14,804 nucleotides of DNA from Candidatus Geothermarchaeota archaeon. GTDB lineage: Archaea > Thermoproteota > Nitrososphaeria > Geothermarchaeales > JDFR-13. The stretch covers positions 1-14,804 of the forward strand of contig WAMZ01000006.1 in NCBI GenBank assembly GCA_015522055.1, written 5' to 3'. Positions 6,560 through 13,437 of the stretch are shown one piece after another; the first letter of the stretch is position 1, and every line of letters starts with the position of its first letter. Position numbers and translations under genes: made by a program. A model generated the notes under the pieces. The model searched no databases and was not told the DNA's origin. It was given only the letters and a program-made list of their open reading frames with translations.

Positions 6560-8611
6560 TCACAAGGCATAGAGTATAAGGCTGAGGATGAGGAGGATAC
6601 CGATTATAATATAAGCCATATTCATCCTCAATACACCTGTCTGGATACGCCTAACAACGTTGGAAAGCACGGTATACCCATCTTTAAATGCCGCACCTGC
6701 ACCATTCGCCTCTAAATAATTGAATACACCATTGGAAACAGATAACACACCATCTACAAAGACTCTGTAGTAGAATGCGTTTATATACCATCTATTAAAT
6801 AGGAATGTCCATAGAGCCCTGAGTATTGGGCTCCTATCAACCAGCCCCCTAACATCATATTTATATGTTATGAAGCCATAGTAAGCTGGGGCGAGGCCGA
6901 CTACTATTATACCTATCGCGATCGGCATAGAGATAGATGCTATAGTCTTAAAGACAAACTTATCTAGACTAAAGAGGTAAACCTCCTTAAGCACCTCATG
7001 CTCGATGCCCAAAGCCTCGAAAGCAGGGCTGAACATATTTGATACACTGGGTATAAGGAAGCCTGATAATATAGAGCCGAACGCCAATATCCATAGCGGG
7101 ACCATCATATATAGACCTGGATCATGTGGCTTATGTCCCTCCTCCACTAAATGTTTAACATGGCTACTCTCCTCGCCATAAAATGCCAGCCCAATCATCC
7201 TAAATGTATAGAATACGGTAATTACGGCGGTGACTGCAAGAACCAAGTATAGGGAGTATAGGCCTTCAGACATAAGCCCGTGGAGGATAGAGTCCTTACT
7301 CCAGAAGCCATTGAAGGGTGGGACACCCGATAAGCTTAGTGCACCTACGAGCATAACCAAGAAGGTTTTAGGCATATATTTCTTCAATCCCCCCATATCC
7401 TTCAGCATATAGCTCTCTATCGCGTGGCCGATGGCGCCCGCGCTTAGGAATAGTAGGGCCTTGAACACCGCGTGGCTAAATAAATGTGATATACCAGCCA
7501 TAAATGCATCTACGAAAGCCTCGGCATGCTCCATTAATAACCCAGCGGCGCCTAAGGCAGCGAACATATATCCCAATTGACTGACAGTCGAGTATGCAAG
7601 CACCTTCTTAATTTGATTAGCCACCATACCCATACTAGCAGCCAGGAATGCTGTGAACGCACCGATCCAGGCCACAACTAGGAAGAACTCCTTTAAATAC
7701 TCGAAGGCAACACCACCCGATACGATGTTGGCAGAGTATAGCACCAAGTCCAGCCTAGCGATTAAATATACTCCCGCCTTAACCATAGTCGCGGCGTGTA
7801 TAAGGGCGCTCACTGTAGTTGGTCCGGCCATGGCCTCCGGCAGCCATACATGTAGGGGGAACTGTGCAGACTTGCCTATCGGGCCTAGGAAGAGAAGTAT
7901 TAATGTAAATAGTAGGATACCCTGCTTAGCCATGGACGCTATCCAACCAGCACTTGTCGCAAGGTCAACATAGTTCAGAGTCCCTGCATACAGGAATATT
8001 ATTACGATGGATATTAGTAGGCCGACGTCACCTATCCTAGTCGTTATAAACGCCTTCATACCACAGTGGGATGGGGGATATTCATCGATCCAATACTCTT
8101 TCCTATCCTCATACCAATATCCTATCAATGCGTAGCTAGCGAGGCCAACGCCCTCCCAGCCGAAGAACATCATCAATAGATTATCCGCCATAACTAGGAG
8201 CTCCATCGCCCCAATGAAGAAATTAACTAGCATCCAGTACCTCGTTATACCCCTATCGCCATGAAGATACTCAACCGAATATAGGAATATAAAGCTACTA
8301 ATCCATGCAACTATATTAGCCATAAATACACTAAGTGGATCTACGATTACACCTACATTGATGACTATGCCTGGTGTAGGTATCCATTTAATGGCGACCC
8401 AATCAAATGGGATCTCATACCTCACCCCATCTACATATGTATAGCCATTCAAAACATCTGGAATCATGGATGCAGCAAATATAGCTGATACGAAGCCAGT
8501 CGAGACAGCCATGAAGTCCCTTAACTTAGTGCTTATCCTCTCCCAGATGAAGTGGGTGAACGCCATTACTAAGGGAAATATCCACACAACCCACGGGGCA
8601 TATGGAAGCAT
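6560..8611 (-). CDS. nuoL: Complex I subunit L (distal antiporter-like subunit)
   Basis: This is the distal proton-channel subunit of the membrane arm, which in known structures also carries the lateral helix along the arm. Its 683 residues compare with 613 in E. coli. Conserved charged residues are E153 in FFGWEGVGLASYALIGYW, D195 in TTRIGDVGLL, K247 in GKSAQFPLHVWLPEAMAGP, H272 and K278 in LIHAATMVKAG, and K439 in FNGFWSKDSI. The C-terminal third contains a long soluble stretch followed by further hydrophobic helices and a final transmembrane segment, as expected for the lateral-helix region. The ATG at 8611 follows the nuoK stop by four bases, with GAGGTGGTGA directly upstream. All expected channel residues are present, so this subunit appears fully functional. 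Confidence 0.95.
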   Translation of the reverse strand: MLPYAPWVVWIFPLVMAFTHFIWERISTKLRDFMAVSTGFVSAIFAASMIPDVLNGYTYVDGVRYEIPFDWVAIKWIPTPGIVINVGVIVDPLSVFMANIVAWISSFIFLYSVEYLHGDRGITRYWMLVNFFIGAMELLVMADNLLMMFFGWEGVGLASYALIGYWYEDRKEYWIDEYPPSHCGMKAFITTRIGDVGLLISIVIIFLYAGTLNYVDLATSAGWIASMAKQGILLFTLILLFLGPIGKSAQFPLHVWLPEAMAGPTTVSALIHAATMVKAGVYLIARLDLVLYSANIVSGGVAFEYLKEFFLVVAWIGAFTAFLAASMGMVANQIKKVLAYSTVSQLGYMFAALGAAGLLMEHAEAFVDAFMAGISHLFSHAVFKALLFLSAGAIGHAIESYMLKDMGGLKKYMPKTFLVMLVGALSLSGVPPFNGFWSKDSILHGLMSEGLYSLYLVLAVTAVITVFYTFRMIGLAFYGEESSHVKHLVEEGHKPHDPGLYMMVPLWILAFGSILSGFLIPSVSNMFSPAFEALGIEHEVLKEVYLFSLDKFVFKTIASISMPIAIGIIVVGLAPAYYGFITYKYDVRGLVDRSPILRALWTFLFNRWYINAFYYRVFVDGVLSVSNGVFNYLEANGAGAAFKDGYTVLSNVVRRIQTGVLRMNMAYIIIGILLILSLILYAL

Positions 8612-8615
8612 ATTA

Positions 8616-8948
8616 TCACCACCTCAGCCTCCTAATCTCATCCGTATCCAACGTCCTAAACTTCCTATAGACTACAAGAGTCAATGCAAGTGCAACGCCA
8701 ACAAGAGCACCATCCAGGACTATCGATATTATAGTCAGTGCATGGGCCGTAGGATCTATATAAGGACCGTGTTTAAATATACTCATCGCAATAAAGTTCA
8801 GGTTGACTCCGGTTGCAATAATCTCTATCCCAATCACAATCCTGAGTAGGTTCCTCCTGGTAACAACTGCAAAAAGCCCTATGGCAACTAGCAATACACT
8901 AGTTAGGACCAGGGCCTCACCGATAGATAGATTAAGTATGTCTATCAC
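8616..8948 (-). CDS. nuoK: Complex I subunit K
   Basis: This small three-helix subunit of the membrane arm links the quinone site to the antiporter-like chain. The TM2 motif RRNLLRIVIGIEIIATGVNL carries the essential glutamate (E36 of E. coli). The TM3 glutamate (E72 of E. coli) is aspartate here, in ISIVLDGALVGVALAL. I chose the GTG at 8948, giving 110 residues close to the family's usual 100. An in-frame GTG at 8984 would add 12 residues, but the GGGGTG motif lies downstream of it and about ten bases before the chosen start. The chosen start overlaps the end of the preceding nuoJ C-part by 17 bases. Confidence 0.9.
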   Translation of the reverse strand: MIDILNLSIGEALVLTSVLLVAIGLFAVVTRRNLLRIVIGIEIIATGVNLNFIAMSIFKHGPYIDPTAHALTIISIVLDGALVGVALALTLVVYRKFRTLDTDEIRRLRW

Positions 8949-9207
8949 TTCTACCCCCACCCCTAACCATAAACAATAATACACCTAAGAGTGAAGCTGA
9001 CATCGCCAACACTTGGAGGAGGGTGTCAAGACCCCTCTCCCTCCATATCATAATAGCTTCATAATCAAGCACAAGCTCAGGAGGAGCCACGGGACCAAAT
9101 GATATTGTGAATATATCTGGAGTAACCCTTTGGAATAAATATATCAACGTAAGAACAGCCAGCAGCCCCGTTATATACGAGACTATATCAACCAGCCTCC
9201 TCCTCAA
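8932..9207 (-). CDS. nuoJ: Complex I subunit J, C-terminal part (separate gene)
   Basis: The product has about 91 residues and two hydrophobic segments (near residues 8-24 and 63-82) flanking a hydrophilic stretch with APPELVLDY and ERGLDTLLQV. This corresponds to the last two helices and intervening loop of bacterial NuoJ, which is one five-helix protein. Here it lies in a different reading frame from the N-terminal part. The start is the TTG at 9207, six bases after a strong GGAGGTG that lies within the end of the preceding gene. The GTG at 9216 is part of that motif. The overlap of about 20 bases suggests coupled synthesis of the two halves. Assignment rests on position, topology and loop pattern, since NuoJ C-terminal sequence is poorly conserved. 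Confidence 0.82.
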   Translation of the reverse strand: MRRRLVDIVSYITGLLAVLTLIYLFQRVTPDIFTISFGPVAPPELVLDYEAIMIWRERGLDTLLQVLAMSASLLGVLLFMVRGGGRSDRHT

Positions 9208-9457
9208 CCGTGACACCTCCCCTGGTCATTATCAAAACGAATATAAACATCACCATTATTGCCCCGGAAAAAACGGCTATCTGAACCAGCCCTACAAAAG
9301 GCGCGTTAACAGCGAAGAAGATAATTCCAGTTAGGACCGTTACTATGAATAGACTGAGTATTGCGTATGCTAGGTTCTTAAAGGACACGGCAAGAATCGA
9401 TGAGATCACTAGTGCTATCAGAAGTAGGTAAATAACATCAAAACCCAGGATACTCAA
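9188..9457 (-). CDS. nuoJ: Complex I subunit J, N-terminal part (separate gene)
   Basis: The 89-residue product has three hydrophobic helices, as in the first half of NuoJ. The third, PFVGLVQIAVFSGAIMVMFI, carries the family's most conserved pattern (QIAVYAGAIMVLF-like), the helix that forms a pi-bulge and rotates during turnover in known structures. The gene ends shortly after this helix with RGGVTVEEEAG. The TTG at 9457 overlaps the nuoI stop (TTGA), with GGTGGTGAG just upstream. Because the next gene begins before this one ends and supplies the missing helices, the pair together makes a normal-sized NuoJ. A split FpoJ is, to my recollection, also known in Methanosarcina. Confidence 0.88.
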   Translation of the reverse strand: MSILGFDVIYLLLIALVISSILAVSFKNLAYAILSLFIVTVLTGIIFFAVNAPFVGLVQIAVFSGAIMVMFIFVLIMTRGGVTVEEEAG

Positions 9458-9954
9458 TCCTCACCACCCTCCTTAAACAATATGTATTTAGGGCCATCCT
9501 TAGTCATAGTGGTGATTAGGAAACGCCTAACCTCGGGCAACACTTCCTTGATATTTATCGGCTTAAGCTCGCTAGGCATATATACCAGCTCCTCGTATTT
9601 GTAGCCCGCTAATTCAACCAAATCTGTATGGGCTAAGGAAGCGGTTGGACACGTCTCCACACACAATCCACAGAAGCTACACTTACCATAGTCTATAGCT
9701 GGATACGTATACTTCCTCCCCTCGACGGGGAAGAAATATATCGCCTCATCCGGGCAGGCATATCCACATGCACCACACCCTATACAAGTATCCATATTTA
9801 AAGTTATGTAGCCCCTAGTCCGCTCGAACCCCTTAATCCTCTCAAATGGATATTTGTGGGTCACGGGTGATTTTAAGGCATGCCTAGCCACATGTATAAA
9901 GGGCTTTACAACCCTAGCAAGGAAACCTGGCCTCTTAACCTCAGAACCAGCCAT
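9454..9954 (-). CDS. nuoI: Complex I subunit I (2x[4Fe-4S] ferredoxin-like)
   Basis: This peripheral-arm subunit carries clusters N6a and N6b and passes electrons to NuoB. The 166 residues hold two complete CxxCxxCxxxCP motifs: C57, C60, C63 and C67 (with the crossing C102), and C92, C95, C98 and C102 (with C67). An amphipathic N-terminal stretch of about 30 residues fits attachment to the membrane arm next to NuoH. The ATG at 9954 follows the nuoH stop by three bases, with GGGGGTG eight bases upstream. In complexes without NuoEFG this is the natural entry point for electrons from ferredoxin or from an FpoF-type subunit, so it is the expected partner of the first gene of the operon. Confidence 0.96.
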   Translation of the reverse strand: MAGSEVKRPGFLARVVKPFIHVARHALKSPVTHKYPFERIKGFERTRGYITLNMDTCIGCGACGYACPDEAIYFFPVEGRKYTYPAIDYGKCSFCGLCVETCPTASLAHTDLVELAGYKYEELVYMPSELKPINIKEVLPEVRRFLITTMTKDGPKYILFKEGGED

Positions 9955-9957
9955 ACA

Positions 9958-10971
9958 TCACACACCCCCGAGATAAAACTTCATAGCTAAGGTTAGAAGG
10001 ATATTCAGGATTGAGAGAGGAAGTAGATAATTCCAACCCATCTTCACGGCCTGATCTATCCTCAGCCTTGCATAGCTAATTGTTATAGTAAATATGATGG
10101 TAATCGCGATAATCAGCTTCAAAAGTATCCAGAAAACCCCGTTCAATACAGGGTCTGCGAAGATGGGTGGGCCGTTATAGCCCCCAAAGTATAGCGTAAT
10201 CATGAGGAGTGTCCACGCCAATAGATTTATGTAATCGGCCTCCATCATGTTAAGGAACATGGCGCCACTATACTCCGTATTAGGACCATATATAAGCTCC
10301 GTCTCCGCTGTAGGTATGTCGAAGGGGACCTTCTCGATCATCGCCAAAAACCCTATGAAGAAGACTATGAAGCCGAGGAACTGTGGGACTATAAACCACA
10401 TAGATGCCTGTTTCAAGACAATCTCATTCAAGTCGTAGGTCCCAGCCCATATCATAACACCTACGCTGGCTAGGAAAACCGGTATCTCACCAGCAATATC
10501 GAGATATATATTCCTAAAGGCACCTATTATTGTGAACTTATTATTGGCGGCCCATCCCCTAATAACACTAACCACAGGGAATAAAGTGGATATCGCGAAG
10601 AATACCAGTAAACTCACCCCAGCCGCGTCATATATAATTAGGCCAGGGGCAAATGGGATTAAGGCTATCATAGCCGCCGGGATAACAGGTAAAACCACCG
10701 ATGCAAAAAGAAATAATGTCTTGTTAGCCGCCCTCGGAAATATCAGCTCCTTGGCCACGAGCTTCATCGCGTCAGCTATGAGCTGGAGCCAGCCCATCCG
10801 CCCCCCACAATGCACAGGCCCCATCCTAATCATGAGCCTCGCCAGATACTTCCTCTGATACCAGACAGCGAATATCACGAAACCAAGTATGAAAGCCAGG
10901 CCTGGAAATATAGCTATTACAAACAATACCCCCAGATTCTCATTTACAAAACTTATCAATGCATCTATCAT
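9958..10971 (-). CDS. nuoH: Complex I subunit H
   Basis: This membrane subunit forms part of the quinone-binding chamber and the start of the proton-transfer path. The 337 residues contain about eight helices. Conserved features include RMGPVHCGGRMGWLQLIADA and MKLVAKE after the first helix, DIAGEIPVFLA in the middle, and the acidic loop EKVPFDIPTAETELIYGPNT plus EYSG at about residues 212-236, the hallmark of the family. The start is the ATG at 10971, five bases after AGGTGA. The nuoD stop TGA is itself part of that motif. A GTG at 10980 would start inside nuoD and overlap the motif. The product is complete and close to the usual length of about 325. Confidence 0.95.
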   Translation of the reverse strand: MIDALISFVNENLGVLFVIAIFPGLAFILGFVIFAVWYQRKYLARLMIRMGPVHCGGRMGWLQLIADAMKLVAKELIFPRAANKTLFLFASVVLPVIPAAMIALIPFAPGLIIYDAAGVSLLVFFAISTLFPVVSVIRGWAANNKFTIIGAFRNIYLDIAGEIPVFLASVGVMIWAGTYDLNEIVLKQASMWFIVPQFLGFIVFFIGFLAMIEKVPFDIPTAETELIYGPNTEYSGAMFLNMMEADYINLLAWTLLMITLYFGGYNGPPIFADPVLNGVFWILLKLIIAITIIFTITISYARLRIDQAVKMGWNYLLPLSILNILLTLAMKFYLGGV

Positions 10972-10976
10972 AATCC

Positions 10977-12119
10977 TCACCTATCGGCATCCAGGAACCA
11001 GGGATCGAAACTATATATCAGTACAGGCACATCGGCAAGCAATATCTCCTGGGTCTTAGGCAGCATCTCAATTGTATAGAAGTTCCTAAAGCTTGCTGGG
11101 CTTATCTTAATTCTATAGGGCTTCTCCTTCCCATCAGACACGATATAGACATTCATCTCCCCCCTCCCAGTCTCCACCCTGAATAGGGCCTCACCAGGCT
11201 TTGGTCTAGGGGGCATCCTAACCCTGACAGGGCCGTCAGGCATATTATCTATAGCCTGCCTAATAATATCTATACTGACCTTCATCTCCTCAACCCTAGC
11301 CCACCCCCTGGCATATGAGTCTCCAGCCGTATGTGTAACTATCTTAAAGTCAAGCTCGCCATACGCGGCGTATGGCTCATTCTTCCTAGTATCATATGGG
11401 ACACCCGATGCCCTCAGATTGGGGCCCGCCAAACCCCATTCTATTGCATTCTGGCGTGAGACCACACCCATACCCTCAGTCCTCATCCTAAACAATTCGT
11501 TATATATCCAAGCCTCCTCATAGACCTCGATACGCTTCTCAAACCAATCCAGAGTCGCCTTCAGCCTCTCAATAAAGCCTCTAGGTATGTCGGCTCTAAC
11601 CCCTCCAGGTACGAAGAAGCTATAGCTCCACCTAGCCCCAGTCAGCATCTCGAGAAGATCTAGGAAAGGCTCCCTATCAGCCGTTGTCCAGAGAAATACG
11701 GCTGGATTCCAAGCAGCCGACTCCGATAGCAGTCCCAGGGCATATAGATGACTAACTATCCTATTCATCTCCATGATAATCGTCCTGATATAATTTGCCC
11801 TGGGTGGCGGCTCTATATCCATAACCTTCTCGATAGCCCCGACATAACCCATCAGTATATTAGATGTATCGAGCATCACCATACGCTCGACCGGCACAAT
11901 ACCCTGGACGAAAGTCTTATACTCAAGTATCTTCTCGATACCCCTATGGCTATACCCTATATCAACCTCGATATCAAAAACCCGCTCCCCATCCGTCAAT
12001 ACAATAAACCTACCCTGACCACTAATAGGGTGCTGAGGCCCCACATTAAGCCTGAAAAGCCCCTCACCCACCTCCTCGATCTCACCGAATGGGGAGTATC
12101 TCTTGATAGGCGTAGTCAA
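10977..12119 (-). CDS. nuoD: Complex I subunit D (49-kDa, quinone-site subunit)
   Basis: Together with NuoB this subunit forms the quinone-reduction site; it descends from the large subunit of NiFe hydrogenases. The 380 residues include VGPQHPISGQGRF near the N-terminus, DIGYSHRGIEK, LVSHLYALG-type segments, and a C-terminal SFDPWFLDADR. This ending mirrors the hydrogenase DPC end with Trp in place of Cys, so no NiFe site is possible. Two residues that bind the quinone head group in bacterial and mitochondrial enzymes are not found by hand alignment: the loop His (THG) is replaced within ISGQG, and the Tyr of the DRxDY motif is Met (M82 in VERMVM). The TTG at 12119 overlaps the nuoC stop and follows GGGGTGAT. 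Confidence 0.95.
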   Translation of the reverse strand: MTTPIKRYSPFGEIEEVGEGLFRLNVGPQHPISGQGRFIVLTDGERVFDIEVDIGYSHRGIEKILEYKTFVQGIVPVERMVMLDTSNILMGYVGAIEKVMDIEPPPRANYIRTIIMEMNRIVSHLYALGLLSESAAWNPAVFLWTTADREPFLDLLEMLTGARWSYSFFVPGGVRADIPRGFIERLKATLDWFEKRIEVYEEAWIYNELFRMRTEGMGVVSRQNAIEWGLAGPNLRASGVPYDTRKNEPYAAYGELDFKIVTHTAGDSYARGWARVEEMKVSIDIIRQAIDNMPDGPVRVRMPPRPKPGEALFRVETGRGEMNVYIVSDGKEKPYRIKISPASFRNFYTIEMLPKTQEILLADVPVLIYSFDPWFLDADR

Positions 12120-12592
12120 ATCCTATCACCCCACTTAGCCCTATATGGCTTCAAGTCGAAGTCCTTCCTCAATGGATAGCCCTCAGTCCAGTCCTCAGGT
12201 AGCAGTAGAGGCTTCAGCCTCGGATGCCCCTTGAAATCAACCCCAAGGAGCTCCCACGTCTCCCTCTCAAACTTCTGCACCCCAGGCCATACACTAGTAA
12301 GCGACTCTATAGATGGGGAATCCCTATCAACCTCACATTTCAATATGAGGACCTTATTTATAGTGGAGCTCCAAATAGCCCAGAATAACTCGATAACTTT
12401 TTTCTTAGGATAGTCGGTCCCCCCAGCGCTTATAGGCATATCGAACCCAAGCTCATCCTTAAGCCTCCTCGCTACATCTACAACAGCGTCAGGCTTCACC
12501 TTGACATATATCCGTTTATCCTCAGGAGACTTTATCTCAACCAAAGCCTCCCCAGCCAATGACCTAATCCTATCCAAGATATCCTCGTTCAC
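12116..12592 (-). CDS. nuoC: Complex I subunit C (30-kDa)
   Basis: This is a structural subunit of the connecting Q-module that packs against NuoD and NuoB. The 158 residues end in the family signature: FERETWELLGVDFKGHPRLK followed by LLLPEDWTEGYPLRKDFDL, equivalent to the E-R-E-x-x-D-L-x-G-x-x-F-x-G-H-P and Y-P-L-R-K-D blocks. It is a stand-alone NuoC, not fused to NuoD as in E. coli. The GTG at 12592 follows the nuoB stop by three bases and has GGTGA seven bases upstream. Its end overlaps nuoD by four bases. Confidence 0.94.
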   Translation of the reverse strand: MNEDILDRIRSLAGEALVEIKSPEDKRIYVKVKPDAVVDVARRLKDELGFDMPISAGGTDYPKKKVIELFWAIWSSTINKVLILKCEVDRDSPSIESLTSVWPGVQKFERETWELLGVDFKGHPRLKPLLLPEDWTEGYPLRKDFDLKPYRAKWGDRI

Positions 12593-12595
12593 AGC

Positions 12596-13069
12596 CTATT
12601 CACCCTCCAAAATCTTCTTCCTCAACTGGAGTATACCATAGGCCTGTGCCTCAGGCTTCGGGGGGCATCCAGCTATATAGACATCAACATCCATATAGTC
12701 CTTGACCCTCACTAGGCTATAGCTCTCCGGGAACGGCCCCTTAGATGTGGCGCACGCACCCACCACAACCACATACTTAGGCTCCGGCATCTGCTCATAT
12801 AGGGTCATAGCCCTCAACATCATCTTCCTACTAACATTCCCAACGAATATGAGTGTATCACTCTGTCTAGTCGACCCCATCGGGAGGACTCCCCACCTCT
12901 CCAAATCATACCTAGGCCCGAAGAGCTGCATATACTCAGGGCTACAGCAGCCAGTAACGAAATGTACAGGCCATATACTATATGATCTAAACCAGTTAAA
13001 CATCTTCTTAACAGGCTTGGGCAGCTTATCTAATAGACCGGGCTTCCCCTCAAACGACTCCCTAGACAT
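12596..13069 (-). CDS. nuoB: Complex I subunit B (cluster N2 subunit)
   Basis: This subunit carries the terminal [4Fe-4S] cluster N2, which reduces the quinone. The 157 residues contain all four ligands: the tandem C41-C42 in TGCCSPEY, C106 in VGACA, and C135 in AGCPPKPEA. Other conserved blocks are YDLERWGVLP and STRQSDTLIFVGNVSRKM. The ATG at 13069 immediately follows the nuoA stop, with GGAGGTG six bases upstream. Length and motifs are typical of archaeal stand-alone NuoB proteins. Confidence 0.96.
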   Translation of the reverse strand: MSRESFEGKPGLLDKLPKPVKKMFNWFRSYSIWPVHFVTGCCSPEYMQLFGPRYDLERWGVLPMGSTRQSDTLIFVGNVSRKMMLRAMTLYEQMPEPKYVVVVGACATSKGPFPESYSLVRVKDYMDVDVYIAGCPPKPEAQAYGILQLRKKILEGE

Positions 13070-13435
13070 TCATAACACCTCCCTAACCCTAGTAATATAA
13101 TAATATAATGCTGTGGTGATCCCACCAAGGAATAGTGCCAAAAGTAGGAACGAGAATATAAATATATCAAGTGCCTTAACCGCCGCTATCAATATCCATG
13201 TGAATGCATCCAGTATGAAGAAGGCAACTGCATAAGCGAAGTACCTATCCGCACCCCTTATATACGTCTCATGTGGATGAATATCCTCAGGCTGCCCACA
13301 CTCAAATGTAGCCTCCTTCACCACACTAGGTAACTTCCTAGCAAGAATATAGCCAATCATAATAGTTACATCGGTTACTATGAGGAATAGCCCCACATAT
13401 ATCCAGAACGCCTCATGAGGAAGGATGGTGGCCAC
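13070..13435 (-). CDS. nuoA: Complex I subunit A
   Basis: This three-helix membrane subunit sits beside NuoH, J and K and contributes a loop near the quinone site. The 121 residues contain the loop signature FECGQPEDIH, with the conserved Glu and the Cys equivalent to the switch cysteine of mitochondrial ND3, followed by RYFAYAVAFFILDAF. The conserved Asp of the second helix is present, but the Glu two residues later (DVE in most homologs) is Phe. The GTG at 13435 lies six to seven bases after GGGGGTGG at the end of the upstream gene. A second GAGGTGG overlaps the GTG itself, but no other start codon occurs within the next 12 codons. Confidence 0.92.
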   Translation of the reverse strand: MATILPHEAFWIYVGLFLIVTDVTIMIGYILARKLPSVVKEATFECGQPEDIHPHETYIRGADRYFAYAVAFFILDAFTWILIAAVKALDIFIFSFLLLALFLGGITTALYYYITRVREVL

Positions 13436-13437
13436 CT

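Noticed and set aside
3564..8611. The L, M and N genes as an Mrp-type antiporter cluster.
   Set aside because: They sit in unbroken nuo order after A-B-C-D-H-I-J-K. The lengths and motifs fit complex I, and no mrpB, E, F or G genes are present.
9188..9216. The NuoJ split as a simple frameshift pseudogene.
   Set aside because: The C-part has its own well-placed GGAGGTG and TTG start, and both halves look intact, so a real split is more likely. Read data could still overturn this.
10977..12119. NuoD as the large subunit of a group 4 NiFe hydrogenase.
   Set aside because: No CxxC pairs for NiFe binding are present. The C-terminal DPC position is DPW, and the gene order is that of complex I.
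11748..12179. An open frame of 143 codons on the plus strand opposite nuoD and nuoC.
   Set aside because: It is antisense to two well-conserved genes and the translation shows no recognisable domain or ribosome binding site.
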